DNA from: Calditrichota bacterium
GTDB lineage: Bacteria > Calditrichota > Calditrichia > RBG-13-44-9 > J042
DNA: 64,000 bases
Assembly (NCBI GenBank): GCA_013150955.1
Contig: JAADJD010000005.1
Coordinates: 61,470 to 125,469 of the forward strand
Direction: 5' to 3'
The notes under the pieces were generated by a model. The model made no database searches and had not been told where the DNA came from. It saw nothing but the letters and a program-made list of their open reading frames with translations. Made by a program: the position numbers and the translations under genes. Positions 27,288-36,279 of the stretch are shown here, piece after piece (the stretch's first letter is position 1; every line of letters starts with the position of its first letter).

Positions 27288-28487
27288 ATGGTCAAAGAGA
27301 GCGAAACCTATCGGCTGGGCACGGCATTGTTCGGGTATTTTATTATTGTTACCCTGATTATGACGCTACTTCCGTTCCGATTTCACCTGCCCACCCGGAT
27401 CGAAATTCTTTTCCACACCAATGTGCGGGATTTTCTGCTGAATGTGTTCCTGTTTGTGCCCCTTGGATTTTTGTATCAGTTGAGCCGCCCCAAAAACGCT
27501 CCCCTGCGAACGGGAGATGTGTTGCTGTTTGGTCTGGCACTCAGTGCCGCCATCGAGATGGCCCAGCTGTTTTTAGCCGGCCGGTACACCAGCGTGATTG
27601 ATGTGGTTACCAACGGTGCTGGAGCCTGGCTGGGGGCATGGGTGTATCGATTTCTCCGGCAGCATCTTCGGCAGCAGGCAGTGGGATTGATGGCCCTGGA
27701 GTTGCCGCTGGTGAGCCTGGTCTATTTGCTTATCCCGCTGCAATGGTTAAGTGGCATGGCCACCGGCAGGGAATTGAATCGCCTGTGGTTGCTCCTGCTG
27801 AACGGTTTTATTGGTGCCAGAGTGTTCGTTGCCATTTATCAGAATCGCCTGAAAGACCTACCTTCCGTAACGCCGGTTGCCGTTACCCTGGCCGCGGTGG
27901 TCTGGTTCATTACCGCCAACCTGCCGGCCCTGCTGAACTTCCCTCTGCGAATCCTGATATTTGCAACGGCCATCGGGGTAATGGTCTACGGACAGGTGCG
28001 TCAACCGGTTCGCATCCATCCTGAGGATCGCCGCTTCGAAATCCCGACCCTGCGGAAAATCATCCCTCTGTTTGCCCTGTACCTGGTGTTGCTGGTATAC
28101 TGGCCACCGGTCATTCAAAAATTTCAATGGGACTGGATGATACCTGCCGGCCTGTTCAGCGATGATCCACCCATGCCAGTGGTGCTGGGATTTATTGAGT
28201 ATCTGGCCGCCTGCACATTGATGGGATACATGGTAGCGGAATGGCGGGGGCGTTTACACCGGGGAACGGGATGGGCATTCATCCGCCAGTATGTGTTTAT
28301 TGGACTGGTGGTACTGGCTCTGGAAATCCTGCGCGGCCTGCATCCCCAGCATGCGGCCAGTGTGTTGCGCTTTTTCCTGGCTGCTGCGGCCGGAATCTAC
28401 GGTTCCATTATCTACCGCCTGCAGGTAAATACCATTCGAAAAATCCTGTCCACGCGGTCTTTTTCTCCTTCCGCAAATTTGCATTAA
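27288..28487 (+). CDS. VanZ-like multi-spanning membrane protein
   Basis: This 399-residue protein has an N-terminal VanZ-like domain (residues about 10-125) with LPFRFHLP, DFLLNVFLFVPLGFL and the SAAIEMAQLFLAGRYTSVIDV signature, including the conserved Glu and Asp. Several further helices follow (about residues 130-390). VanZ proteins are small membrane proteins linked to teicoplanin tolerance in enterococci; most homologues have no known role. The stop codon lies inside the TTAA target of the adjoining element. Confidence 0.8.
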   Translation: MVKESETYRLGTALFGYFIIVTLIMTLLPFRFHLPTRIEILFHTNVRDFLLNVFLFVPLGFLYQLSRPKNAPLRTGDVLLFGLALSAAIEMAQLFLAGRYTSVIDVVTNGAGAWLGAWVYRFLRQHLRQQAVGLMALELPLVSLVYLLIPLQWLSGMATGRELNRLWLLLLNGFIGARVFVAIYQNRLKDLPSVTPVAVTLAAVVWFITANLPALLNFPLRILIFATAIGVMVYGQVRQPVRIHPEDRRFEIPTLRKIIPLFALYLVLLVYWPPVIQKFQWDWMIPAGLFSDDPPMPVVLGFIEYLAACTLMGYMVAEWRGRLHRGTGWAFIRQYVFIGLVVLALEILRGLHPQHAASVLRFFLAAAAGIYGSIIYRLQVNTIRKILSTRSFSPSANLH

Positions 28488-29038
28488 ACCCGGATTATGC
28501 AGTAGCCTGCGAATGACACGAATTCGCGCGAACAAAAATAATTCACCCCAAATTATGCGATAGCCTACGAATTACACGAATTAACACCAAAAAAAATAAT
28601 AAAATACACTTGATTCTATCTGGATGAAAATGTTCTCTTGGATATATTCGCTATTTTGTTGATTTTATTCGAATTCATTCGCATGATTCGTGGTTTAACG
28701 CTTTATTTGAGTTCAATTTTATCGGCATGAAAATAGGTTCCGGAGTTTATCCCAGATTATGTATTAAACCACGAATTGCACGAATGAACACAAATAAAAT
28801 TAATAAAATAAATTGGGTAGTATCTGGATGAAAAATGGTTTTCGTGATTTATTCGCTATTTTGTGGATGTGTTTTGGTTTCATTCGTGTGATTCGCGGTT
28901 AAATGCATTTTTGGGATTTATTGTTTTTGGTTCCATTCGCCTGATTCGCGGTTTAAAGCGTTATTTGGGATTATTCGCGATTGGGTTGATATTTTTGGGA
29001 TGGATTCACGCGATTTGTGGTTTCGTGCGTAATTTGGG
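28488..29038. repeat. Cluster of degenerate palindromic elements
   Basis: The 626-bp gap holds overlapping copies. The outermost limits are flanked by TTAA (28484-28487 and 29039-29042). An inner complete copy (28546-28711) is flanked by TTCA on both sides. Another (28750-28916) is flanked by TTTA. Further right-end fragments fill 28917-29038. Repeated insertion at one place is the simplest reading. Confidence 0.8.
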
Positions 29039-29114
29039 TTAAAGGTTACCCTTTTCCGATCGAACATGGTTCATGTCCTCAAATAAACAAGAAGGTCAGG
29101 GATAATTACCGATC

Positions 29115-29984
29115 ATGAATTCCTATAAATGGATCATGCGGATTTTGTACGGGGTGACCCTTTTATTGTACCTTTATTTTCTGGTGGATGGTTGGGCCTT
29201 TTACACAACCCCGTATGCGGAACGGCCATTTCACGAACAGTACCGCTATCTCAGGCCAGCGGGATTTCAGGGACATGGGTTTGGCATTGTTGGCAGCGCT
29301 ATGATGATTTTTATGCTGTTGTATTCGGCACGGAAACGCTGGCGGTTTATGCGCCACTGGGGCCTGTTACGCCACTGGCTGGATGTGCACATTTATTTTG
29401 GTATCTTCGGGCCCCTGTTTGTCATTCTACACTCGGCATTTAAGGTGCAGGGATTGATCGCCGTAAGCTTCTGGTCGATGATTCTGGTGATGTGCAGCGG
29501 TATTCTGGGACGCTACCTGTATTTGAAAATTCCCAGAGACGTTACCGGGGAGGAACTCAGCCTGAGACAATTGCAGGAACAGGAAAAGGAACTGGTACAG
29601 GCACTGGCAGAACGCTACCGGCTGGATACGTCCGTTCAGGAGCGGATTCAGGCACTGGCCGATATGCGCCGGCTGGAGAGTCTGCCACTGCTCATTTTGT
29701 TGTTTACCCTTTTCTTTCAGGATATCGTGCGTCCATTCCGCATGCGCCGGTTTCGCCAAATGCTGCGCCGACAATCGGGGTTGTCCGCAAAAGAGGCAAA
29801 GACCATGTCGCAATTAGTGCAACAAAAAATTACCCTGCATCAAAAGGTGGTATTGATCAATAAAATACATCGCCTGTTTCATTACTGGCATGTTTTTCAT
29901 AAGCCCTTTGCGATTATCATGTATTTGATTATGTTCGTTCATGTGGGCATATCGGTCTGGCTGGGTTACACCTGGATTTTTTAA
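29115..29984 (+). CDS. Membrane diheme cytochrome b-like protein
   Basis: This 289-residue protein has about five membrane helices and a soluble, charged middle (about 140-250). Two helices each carry a pair of histidines 14 residues apart: H92/H106 and H262/H276. This is the classic arrangement for two stacked b hemes between two helices. No close family is named with confidence; NarI- or ferric-reductase-like b cytochromes are comparable. The multiheme cytochrome gene starts 10 bp downstream, so it is probably the inner-membrane quinol-oxidising entry to that conduit. Confidence 0.75.
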   Translation: MNSYKWIMRILYGVTLLLYLYFLVDGWAFYTTPYAERPFHEQYRYLRPAGFQGHGFGIVGSAMMIFMLLYSARKRWRFMRHWGLLRHWLDVHIYFGIFGPLFVILHSAFKVQGLIAVSFWSMILVMCSGILGRYLYLKIPRDVTGEELSLRQLQEQEKELVQALAERYRLDTSVQERIQALADMRRLESLPLLILLFTLFFQDIVRPFRMRRFRQMLRRQSGLSAKEAKTMSQLVQQKITLHQKVVLINKIHRLFHYWHVFHKPFAIIMYLIMFVHVGISVWLGYTWIF

Positions 29985-29994
29985 GGTCAGGGTC

Positions 29995-31716
29995 ATGATG
30001 AACTCCATTTGGTACTTCTGGATTGGCCTTGTGGGAATGTTGCTATACGGTAGTGTTCCCGCATGGGGACAGCTATCTCCAGGAAAACTCAGCCGGGTGC
30101 ATCAGCAACTGGAAGGACTCAGGAATTGTACCCGCTGCCACGAAGTTGGTAAAAAGCTCAGTCCCCAAAAATGCCTGGATTGCCATCGATTGCTCCGCCA
30201 GCGGATTGAAGCTGGAAAAGGCCTGCACGCCCATCCCGAATATCGCTCGTGTGAACGATGCCACGTGGATCACCAGGGATTGGATTTTCCCCTGATTCAC
30301 TGGAAGGACGGGATGGAACGATTGGATCATACGTTAACGGGGTTTCCGCTGGAGGGCAAACATGCCCGCCTGAAATGTCGGGAATGCCACCAACCCAAAT
30401 ACATTCAGAATCCTGAAATATTTGAACAGGCGGGGAAAGATTTACGCCGAACGTTTCTGGGACTGACAGCCGACTGTTCCCAATGTCACACCGATGTCCA
30501 TCGGGGAGAGCTGGGGAACGATTGTTCCCGCTGCCACGATCCACGCGCCTGGTCGCCGGCACCGGGATTCGACCATCAGCAGACGCGCTTTCCACTAACG
30601 GGAAAGCATCAGCAGGTGGACTGTGCCCGCTGTCATCCCACAGAGGAAGCCGAGCCATCTTTGACATCCGGGAAATATCGGAAATTTGTGGGATTGGCAT
30701 TTGCCAGTTGTGGCGATTGCCATCGGGATGTGCACCGGGGGAAGCTGGGCAGCCAGTGCGCATCCTGCCATTCCACCCGTGGGTGGAATCAGGTTGCCCT
30801 GGCCCGGTTTGATCACGACCAAACGGGATTTCCGTTAAAAGGCAAACACCGTGAGTTGTCCTGCCAGCAGTGCCATCCGCCGGGGAAATCGTTTGCGGGA
30901 TTGCCCCATCAATTTTGCGCGGACTGTCATGACAATCCCCACCGCGGGGAGATGTCGCCAACCCGGTTGCGCTGGGACTGTTCCCGCTGCCATACGGAAT
31001 CGTCCTTTCAAACCAGCCAGTTCAGCGTAGAGGATCATCAGGCTACCCGTTTCCCCCTGGAAGGGGCCCATCTGGCCGTTCCCTGCCGGGTCTGTCACTC
31101 GCTGGTGGAACGGGAGAATCGCCGGCAAACGGTGCAATTCCGGTTTGAACCGCTGGATTGCCAGGGCTGTCACTCCCATCCGCATGGACAAACCATTCCC
31201 GCCCGTTTCCAGGGGAAGGATTGTAAGGCCTGTCACGGTGTGGTGGACTGGCACGTGACGACATTTGACCATGCGAAAACCAATTTTCCACTGGAGGGAC
31301 GGCATCAATCGGTTCCCTGTGGTGCCTGTCATCGGAGCCTCATGTCAGAAGATGGGCGCGGACACGTCCCGCTGGCGGGGATTTCGTCACGGTGCCAGGA
31401 TTGCCATCCCGATGTGCATCAACGCCAGTTTGCCGAGCGCGCGATTAACGAGAAGGAAGGTGCCTTGCAGACCGATTGTCGTCGCTGCCACACACCGGAA
31501 GACTGGACGGCGCGCCTGTTCGATCACAATCGGGATTCGCGATTTCCTCTGGAAGGTGCGCACCTGCGGGTGGCGTGTCAGGCCTGTCATCCTCAGGAGC
31601 GGGAAGGTAACGTGATTTTCACGCGCTATCGACCAATGGACGTGGCCTGCCGTGCCTGTCACGGATCATCACTAAACAAAGAAGCGCAGGAATCAACCGG
31701 GAAGGGAAGTTCATGA
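29995..31716 (+). CDS. 20-heme cytochrome c
   Basis: This 573-residue secreted protein has an N-terminal signal (about residues 1-24, ending SVPAWG) and 20 CxxCH heme motifs counted by eye. A module of about 75-95 residues recurs, marked six times by the pattern DHxxTxFPLxGxHxxxxCxxCH, so the protein grew by internal duplication. It is expected in the periplasm, carrying electrons from the membrane cytochrome b (29115-29984) to the outer membrane. The start may be ATG 29995 or 29998; the longer frame to 29941 overlaps the upstream gene. Confidence 0.92.
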   Translation: MMNSIWYFWIGLVGMLLYGSVPAWGQLSPGKLSRVHQQLEGLRNCTRCHEVGKKLSPQKCLDCHRLLRQRIEAGKGLHAHPEYRSCERCHVDHQGLDFPLIHWKDGMERLDHTLTGFPLEGKHARLKCRECHQPKYIQNPEIFEQAGKDLRRTFLGLTADCSQCHTDVHRGELGNDCSRCHDPRAWSPAPGFDHQQTRFPLTGKHQQVDCARCHPTEEAEPSLTSGKYRKFVGLAFASCGDCHRDVHRGKLGSQCASCHSTRGWNQVALARFDHDQTGFPLKGKHRELSCQQCHPPGKSFAGLPHQFCADCHDNPHRGEMSPTRLRWDCSRCHTESSFQTSQFSVEDHQATRFPLEGAHLAVPCRVCHSLVERENRRQTVQFRFEPLDCQGCHSHPHGQTIPARFQGKDCKACHGVVDWHVTTFDHAKTNFPLEGRHQSVPCGACHRSLMSEDGRGHVPLAGISSRCQDCHPDVHQRQFAERAINEKEGALQTDCRRCHTPEDWTARLFDHNRDSRFPLEGAHLRVACQACHPQEREGNVIFTRYRPMDVACRACHGSSLNKEAQESTGKGSS

Positions 31717-31776
31717 TCCAAAAACGAGGTTGCCCGGATTTTGTTTCCGTTGGTGACGAAAGCATCGATCATTTTA

Positions 31777-31942
31777 ACCCAGATTATGCAATAGCCTACG
31801 AATTACACGAATTAAAACGAATAAAAATAATAAAATCCATTTGATGATATCTGGATGAAAATGTGTTTTGTGTTTTATTCACGATTTTGCAGATATTTTT
31901 TGGTTTCATTCGTGTGATTCGCGGTTTAATGCATTATTTGGG
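31777..31942 (+). repeat. Palindromic element between cytochrome genes
   Basis: A complete copy, ACCCAG to TTTGGG, flanked by TTTA on both sides (31773-31776 and 31943-31946). It splits what is probably one cytochrome operon. The remaining gap up to 32106 shows no other feature. Confidence 0.9.
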
Positions 31943-32106
31943 TTTAAATAAGATCTGAATTTTTTGAGGAAAATATGTGGGTGAGCAAAACTCCATGATA
32001 GCAAACAGGAAATTTTTCTGAAGGGATTCTTATTGAGGAAAATTACCGGATTAAACCGTCGTTCAGTTAAACGGTTTCGGAGCGTATTCACAAAAAGGGA
32101 CAGGAC

Positions 32107-32913
32107 ATGCAATATCGCATGGCGAACGGGAAATGGATGGTGTTGCTGGGTATCCTTGTCGGATTCATAACCGGCCTGGCGCAGGATCATCCGCACCAGG
32201 TGTTGAAGCGCGACTGTGGTAGCTGCCATACGCCGCAAGGCTGGAAGACCATCGTGTTTGATCATCAGCAGACAGCCTTTCCGTTGAGCGGACGTCATAC
32301 CCAGGTGGCCTGTGTGGATTGCCACCGGGTGACCAATTTCAGTCAGGTCAATCGCGAATGTTCTCGATGTCATCTGGATGTGCACCAGGGGGGATTGGGT
32401 CAGGATTGCGAGCGGTGCCATTCCGCTGTGGGCTGGCAGATTTTTGACGCCATGGAAGTGCACCAGAACACCAATTTCCCGCTGCTGGGAGCCCACGAAA
32501 AACTGGATTGCAAAAGCTGCCATCGTCGGGAGGTGCTGTCGGAGTATCGTCTGCTTTCTTCCGAATGTCAGGATTGCCATTTAACCGATTTCCGTCAGGC
32601 GGTCAATCCGGTACACACTGAGCTGGGGTTTGGTTTGAATTGCGAAAATTGCCACGTGTTATTCTCCTGGCGACCCGCTTCCTTTCGGGAACACGATGCG
32701 TATTTTCCCATATTTTCCGGTTCCCACGCGGGGGAATGGAGCCAGTGTGCCACCTGCCACATTCAGGAAGGGGATTACAAAGTCTTCAGTTGCCTGACCT
32801 GTCACGAGCATTCTCAGAGCCGCACCGATAGCGAACACGATGAGGTCAGCGGGTATGTGTACGACAGTCAGGCCTGCTATGCGTGTCATCCCACAGGGGA
32901 AGGGGAGGATTGA
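32107..32913 (+). CDS. Decaheme cytochrome c
   Basis: This 268-residue protein has a signal peptide (about residues 1-26, ending TGLAQ) and 10 CxxCH motifs. The first half shares the module DHQQTAFPLSGRH...CVDCH with the 20-heme protein, so the two are paralogues. Ten hemes is the size of MtrA/PioA-like proteins that plug outer-membrane barrels, though the family is not the same by eye. The stop overlaps the start of the barrel gene (TGATG), so the two are translationally coupled, which supports a barrel-cytochrome complex. Confidence 0.92.
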   Translation: MQYRMANGKWMVLLGILVGFITGLAQDHPHQVLKRDCGSCHTPQGWKTIVFDHQQTAFPLSGRHTQVACVDCHRVTNFSQVNRECSRCHLDVHQGGLGQDCERCHSAVGWQIFDAMEVHQNTNFPLLGAHEKLDCKSCHRREVLSEYRLLSSECQDCHLTDFRQAVNPVHTELGFGLNCENCHVLFSWRPASFREHDAYFPIFSGSHAGEWSQCATCHIQEGDYKVFSCLTCHEHSQSRTDSEHDEVSGYVYDSQACYACHPTGEGED

Positions 32914-34529
32914 TGATGAAGGGGATTTTGTATGGATGGATGATCCTGTTTTTGTGGGTGACCCTACATGCCCGGTCTGCGGATACGATGCGAGTGCAGT
33001 ACCAGACGCCGAATCTGGTGTATGTCAATCAGGGACGGGCACAGGGGTTGGCCTTGGGCGATACCTTACGGGTGATCCGAAATGGCCAGACCATTGCTCG
33101 CCTGGTGGTTCAGTATGTGTCATCCCGTTCGGCGGCCTGTCGGGTTGTGCAGGCGGATGCAGCGATTCGGGTGGGAGATCAAGTGGAACGGGTGGAGCCC
33201 GCCACGGCGATTGCGGAGTCCCCCACGGAGGAATCGCCCCGGATGACGGATACGTCATTCGTCCGCCCGACGCCTCCAGAGCGCGTTCATCCCGAATCCG
33301 CCGTCCGTGAACAGAAAGCCGCCATCCGCGGTCATCTGGCCATTCAATTTTTTGGGGTGGACGATTTTTCCAGCAACAATCGCGATTATGGAGTACCCAA
33401 CCTCTCTCTTCGGCTGCGGGCACAAAATCTCTGGCGACGGGGAATGCACATCCACATTCGATTACGATCCCGCTATTACCAGCGGAATCAGCTGATACCG
33501 GGTGTGGTTCCACAGCAGGAATGGCGCAATCGTTTGTATGAAATGGCATTCATCTATGAACCATCCGGTGCTCGCCTGCATTATCGATTTGGCCGCTTGC
33601 TTACGGAGGTAATAAACGGAGTGGGGTATCTGGATGGACTGTTGTTGCAGGGGAATTTAGGTTCCCATCTGGCAATCGGGGGATTTAGCGGCACCCAGCC
33701 AGACTGGCGCACTTCGGCATTCCAGACGGATGTGACCAAGCATGGACTGTACCTGCGGTATCGACGGGAAGCGGGAGCCGTTCGGTATTCCGGTACCGCG
33801 GCCATTACGGGAGAATACCGGGGTGGGAAGGTCAGTCGCGAATTCCTGTACATCCAGAACCGCATCAATTTGTTGACTCATCTGTACATTTATCAAAGTG
33901 CGGAGGTGGAATGGAATCGCGGCTGGCGACGGCAGCGCAGCGGAACCACCCTGGCGTTAACCAGCTTTTATGCCATGATCCGCTACCAGCCATTTCCCTG
34001 GATCAGCACCACCTTAAGTGTGGACAATCGACAGAATTACTGGACATACGAGATCGTCTCCCTGGCCGATAGTTTGTTTAATCGTAACCAGCGGCAGGGG
34101 ATACGCGGCTACCTGCAATTGCGATTGCCTTCTTACTGGAATGTGCAGCTGAATGTTGGGGTGAATCGCCGGGTGACCGATACGCAACCCACGTATAACT
34201 TCGGGGGCGTATTGTCCAAACGGCACCTTTTTCTGCGACGATCGTTCTTGTCCCTGCGATTTTTTGGGTTTACCAGTGATCTAACCTCAGGCCAATATGT
34301 CAACCTGATGTTTCGCCAGTATCTGGGGGTGCAGCATTATGTGGCGCTGGCTGCAGGTGGGTACACCTACACCTTTGGTGGAGACTGGCGGCGAAATCAG
34401 ATGATTTTTCGGTTGACCGGGCACCTTGCTGTGGGAGTGAAATTTTATCTACGCGGATATCTGGAAAGACAGGAGGGAAGCGACTTCCGGGGTATTCGTG
34501 GGTTGATGGAGGTGGGGTATCAGTTTTGA
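32913..34529 (+). CDS. Outer-membrane beta-barrel partner of the cytochromes
   Basis: This 538-residue protein has a signal peptide (MMKGILYGWMILFLWVTLHARS), a small periplasmic N-terminal domain (about 25-100), a low-complexity linker, and from about residue 145 alternating aromatic strands (LRLRAQNLW, IHIRLRSRYYQR, GARLHYRFGRLL). It ends in a Phe-terminated strand (LMEVGYQF), the usual barrel-assembly signal. Coupled translation with the decaheme gene suggests a porin-cytochrome conduit. It is not recognisably MtrB. The stop codon lies in the TTGA target of the element downstream. Confidence 0.78.
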   Translation: MMKGILYGWMILFLWVTLHARSADTMRVQYQTPNLVYVNQGRAQGLALGDTLRVIRNGQTIARLVVQYVSSRSAACRVVQADAAIRVGDQVERVEPATAIAESPTEESPRMTDTSFVRPTPPERVHPESAVREQKAAIRGHLAIQFFGVDDFSSNNRDYGVPNLSLRLRAQNLWRRGMHIHIRLRSRYYQRNQLIPGVVPQQEWRNRLYEMAFIYEPSGARLHYRFGRLLTEVINGVGYLDGLLLQGNLGSHLAIGGFSGTQPDWRTSAFQTDVTKHGLYLRYRREAGAVRYSGTAAITGEYRGGKVSREFLYIQNRINLLTHLYIYQSAEVEWNRGWRRQRSGTTLALTSFYAMIRYQPFPWISTTLSVDNRQNYWTYEIVSLADSLFNRNQRQGIRGYLQLRLPSYWNVQLNVGVNRRVTDTQPTYNFGGVLSKRHLFLRRSFLSLRFFGFTSDLTSGQYVNLMFRQYLGVQHYVALAAGGYTYTFGGDWRRNQMIFRLTGHLAVGVKFYLRGYLERQEGSDFRGIRGLMEVGYQF

Positions 34530-34685
34530 ACTTAAATCATGCCTTAAACCGCGAATCAGGCGAATGGAACCAAAAATATCGATAAAATCGCGAATAAATT
34601 TCGAATCAAATTTTCATCCAGATATAATCCAATGGTTTTTATTAATTTTGTTCGTGTTAATTCGTGGTCTGCTGCATCATCTGGG
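34530..34685 (-). repeat. Palindromic element, inverted orientation
   Basis: A complete copy reading in the opposite orientation, flanked by TTGA (34526-34529 and 34686-34689). The left repeat contains the TGA stop of the barrel gene. The outer three bases have drifted (ACTT for ACCC). Confidence 0.88.
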
Positions 34686-34737
34686 TTGAAATGATCTTCC
34701 GCCTGGAGGCAATGTTTGATTTCCGAAGGAGAAAAGA

Positions 34738-36066
34738 ATGGAAAGCGGGATTATCTGGTTTCTTACGGCGTTAATCAGTGTGCTGATTGTTCTCCCGTAT
34801 TATTTGAAATTTCGCAAGAGTCAGCGGGAGCACCTGCAACGGAAGAAAGAAGCGCAGGCACTGGGACTGGATCGACCGCATGCCCAGTATCCGTTCATCG
34901 ACGTGAACCATTGCATTGGATGCGGTTCCTGCGTGGAGGCCTGTCCCGAAGGGGATGTGCTGGGGGTGGTGTGGGGCAAGGCCACGGTGATTAACGCCAT
35001 GCGCTGTGTGGGACACGGCTTCTGCGAGCAGGTCTGTCCGGTGGGTGCCATTGAAGTCGGGCTGGGAGATATCAAGCAGCGAACGGATATTCCGGTTCTG
35101 AGCGAGCACTTCGAGACCAACATTCCGGGTATTTACATTGTGGGAGAATTAAGCGGTTTTTCCCTGATCCGCAATGCGATTATTCAGGGGAATCAGGCCG
35201 TTACCCACATTGCCGGGACGTCCCGTCGTTCCACCGATCCAGAGGTGCTGGATGTGTTGATCGTTGGGGCAGGCCCGGCGGGTGTCAGCGCCGCGTTGAC
35301 GGCCATTCAGCATGGTTTATCGTATGTAATCTTGGAACAACACGATCTGGGCGGTACCATTCTGAAATATCCCCGGCGAAAATTGGTGATGACCCGACCG
35401 GTAGAAATCCCCCTTTACGGCATGCTGGAAAAAACCGAAATTGAGAAGGAAGAGTTGCTGGAAATCTGGTATCGCATTCAACGGGAGTTTCGGCTGAAGT
35501 TGCGCACCGGGGAACGGGTGGTGGATATCCAGCGGCAGGAAGATGGCAGTTTCCGGATCATTTCCACCGGGGGCGAATACCGGGCGTTGCATGTGGTGCT
35601 GGCTCTGGGACGCCGTGGTACTCCCCGAAAACTTGGCGTTCCTGGAGAAGCTTTGCCAAAAGTCCTCTACCAATTGATCGATGCCCAGTCCTATCAACAT
35701 ATGAAATTGCTGGTGGTTGGGGGTGGAGACAGCGCTGTGGAAGCCGCCATTGGTCTGGCGCGGCAAAAAGGCAATACGGTTCACATTTCGTACCGCAAAC
35801 CCCGGTTTTTCCGGATCAAGCAGAAGAATCAGGAACGCATCCAGCAGTTGATCCGGCAGAAGAAAATTTTTCCACTATTTAATTCCCGGATCGTCGAAAT
35901 TACCCCCAACACGGTGATCCTGGAACAGGAGGGTCAGCGATTGGAGCTACCCAATGACTTTGTGTTTATTTTCATCGGTGGTGAGCCCCCGTTTGATTTC
36001 CTGAAAAAAATCGGCATTCAATTTGGGCCGGAGGTTGCGGTGGACGGTACACCGGGTTCCTCATGA
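34738..36066 (+). CDS. Membrane-anchored ferredoxin/FAD pyridine-nucleotide oxidoreductase
   Basis: This 442-residue protein has one N-terminal helix (IIWFLTALISVLIVLPYYL) and two [4Fe-4S] motifs (CIGCGSCVEACP near 59-70, then CVGHGFCEQVCP). A thioredoxin-reductase-like part follows, with VLIVGAGPAGVSAAL near 172 and VVGGGDSAVEAA near 323 for FAD and NAD(P)H. The CxxC of true thioredoxin reductase is absent. It could exchange electrons between NAD(P)H, ferredoxin-like centres and the membrane quinone or cytochrome chain. AAGGAG precedes the ATG. It sits last in the cytochrome cluster. Confidence 0.85.
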   Translation: MESGIIWFLTALISVLIVLPYYLKFRKSQREHLQRKKEAQALGLDRPHAQYPFIDVNHCIGCGSCVEACPEGDVLGVVWGKATVINAMRCVGHGFCEQVCPVGAIEVGLGDIKQRTDIPVLSEHFETNIPGIYIVGELSGFSLIRNAIIQGNQAVTHIAGTSRRSTDPEVLDVLIVGAGPAGVSAALTAIQHGLSYVILEQHDLGGTILKYPRRKLVMTRPVEIPLYGMLEKTEIEKEELLEIWYRIQREFRLKLRTGERVVDIQRQEDGSFRIISTGGEYRALHVVLALGRRGTPRKLGVPGEALPKVLYQLIDAQSYQHMKLLVVGGGDSAVEAAIGLARQKGNTVHISYRKPRFFRIKQKNQERIQQLIRQKKIFPLFNSRIVEITPNTVILEQEGQRLELPNDFVFIFIGGEPPFDFLKKIGIQFGPEVAVDGTPGSS

Positions 36067-36232
36067 ACCCAGATGATGCAATAGCCTATGAATTACACGA
36101 ATGAACACAAATAAAGCCAATAAATTACATTGGATTGTGTCTGTATGAAAATGTGTTCCAGGGTTTATTCGCGATTTTGCAGATATTTTTTGGTTTCATT
36201 CGCGTGATTCGTGTTTTATCGCATTATTTGGG
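36067..36232 (+). repeat. Palindromic element after the oxidoreductase gene
   Basis: A complete copy, ACCCAG to TTTGGG. Flanks are ATGA on the left (36063-36066, containing the TGA stop) and ATAA on the right (36233-36236), differing at one base. Confidence 0.85.
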
Positions 36233-36279
36233 ATAAAAATGATTCCACATGACGGATCATGTAGGCCTGTCCGGTAGGG

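Noticed and set aside
30158-30961. Minus-strand frame of 267 codons over the 20-heme gene
   Set aside because: Antisense of repeated CxxCH codons; no start signal.
32031-32580. Minus-strand frame opposite the decaheme cytochrome
   Set aside because: It is the antisense of a Cys/His-rich gene with 10 CxxCH motifs and continues into a palindromic element.
36063-36236. Palindromic element as an exact 4-bp duplication
   Set aside because: Flanks are ATGA and ATAA, differing at one base, so it was not counted among the exact matches.
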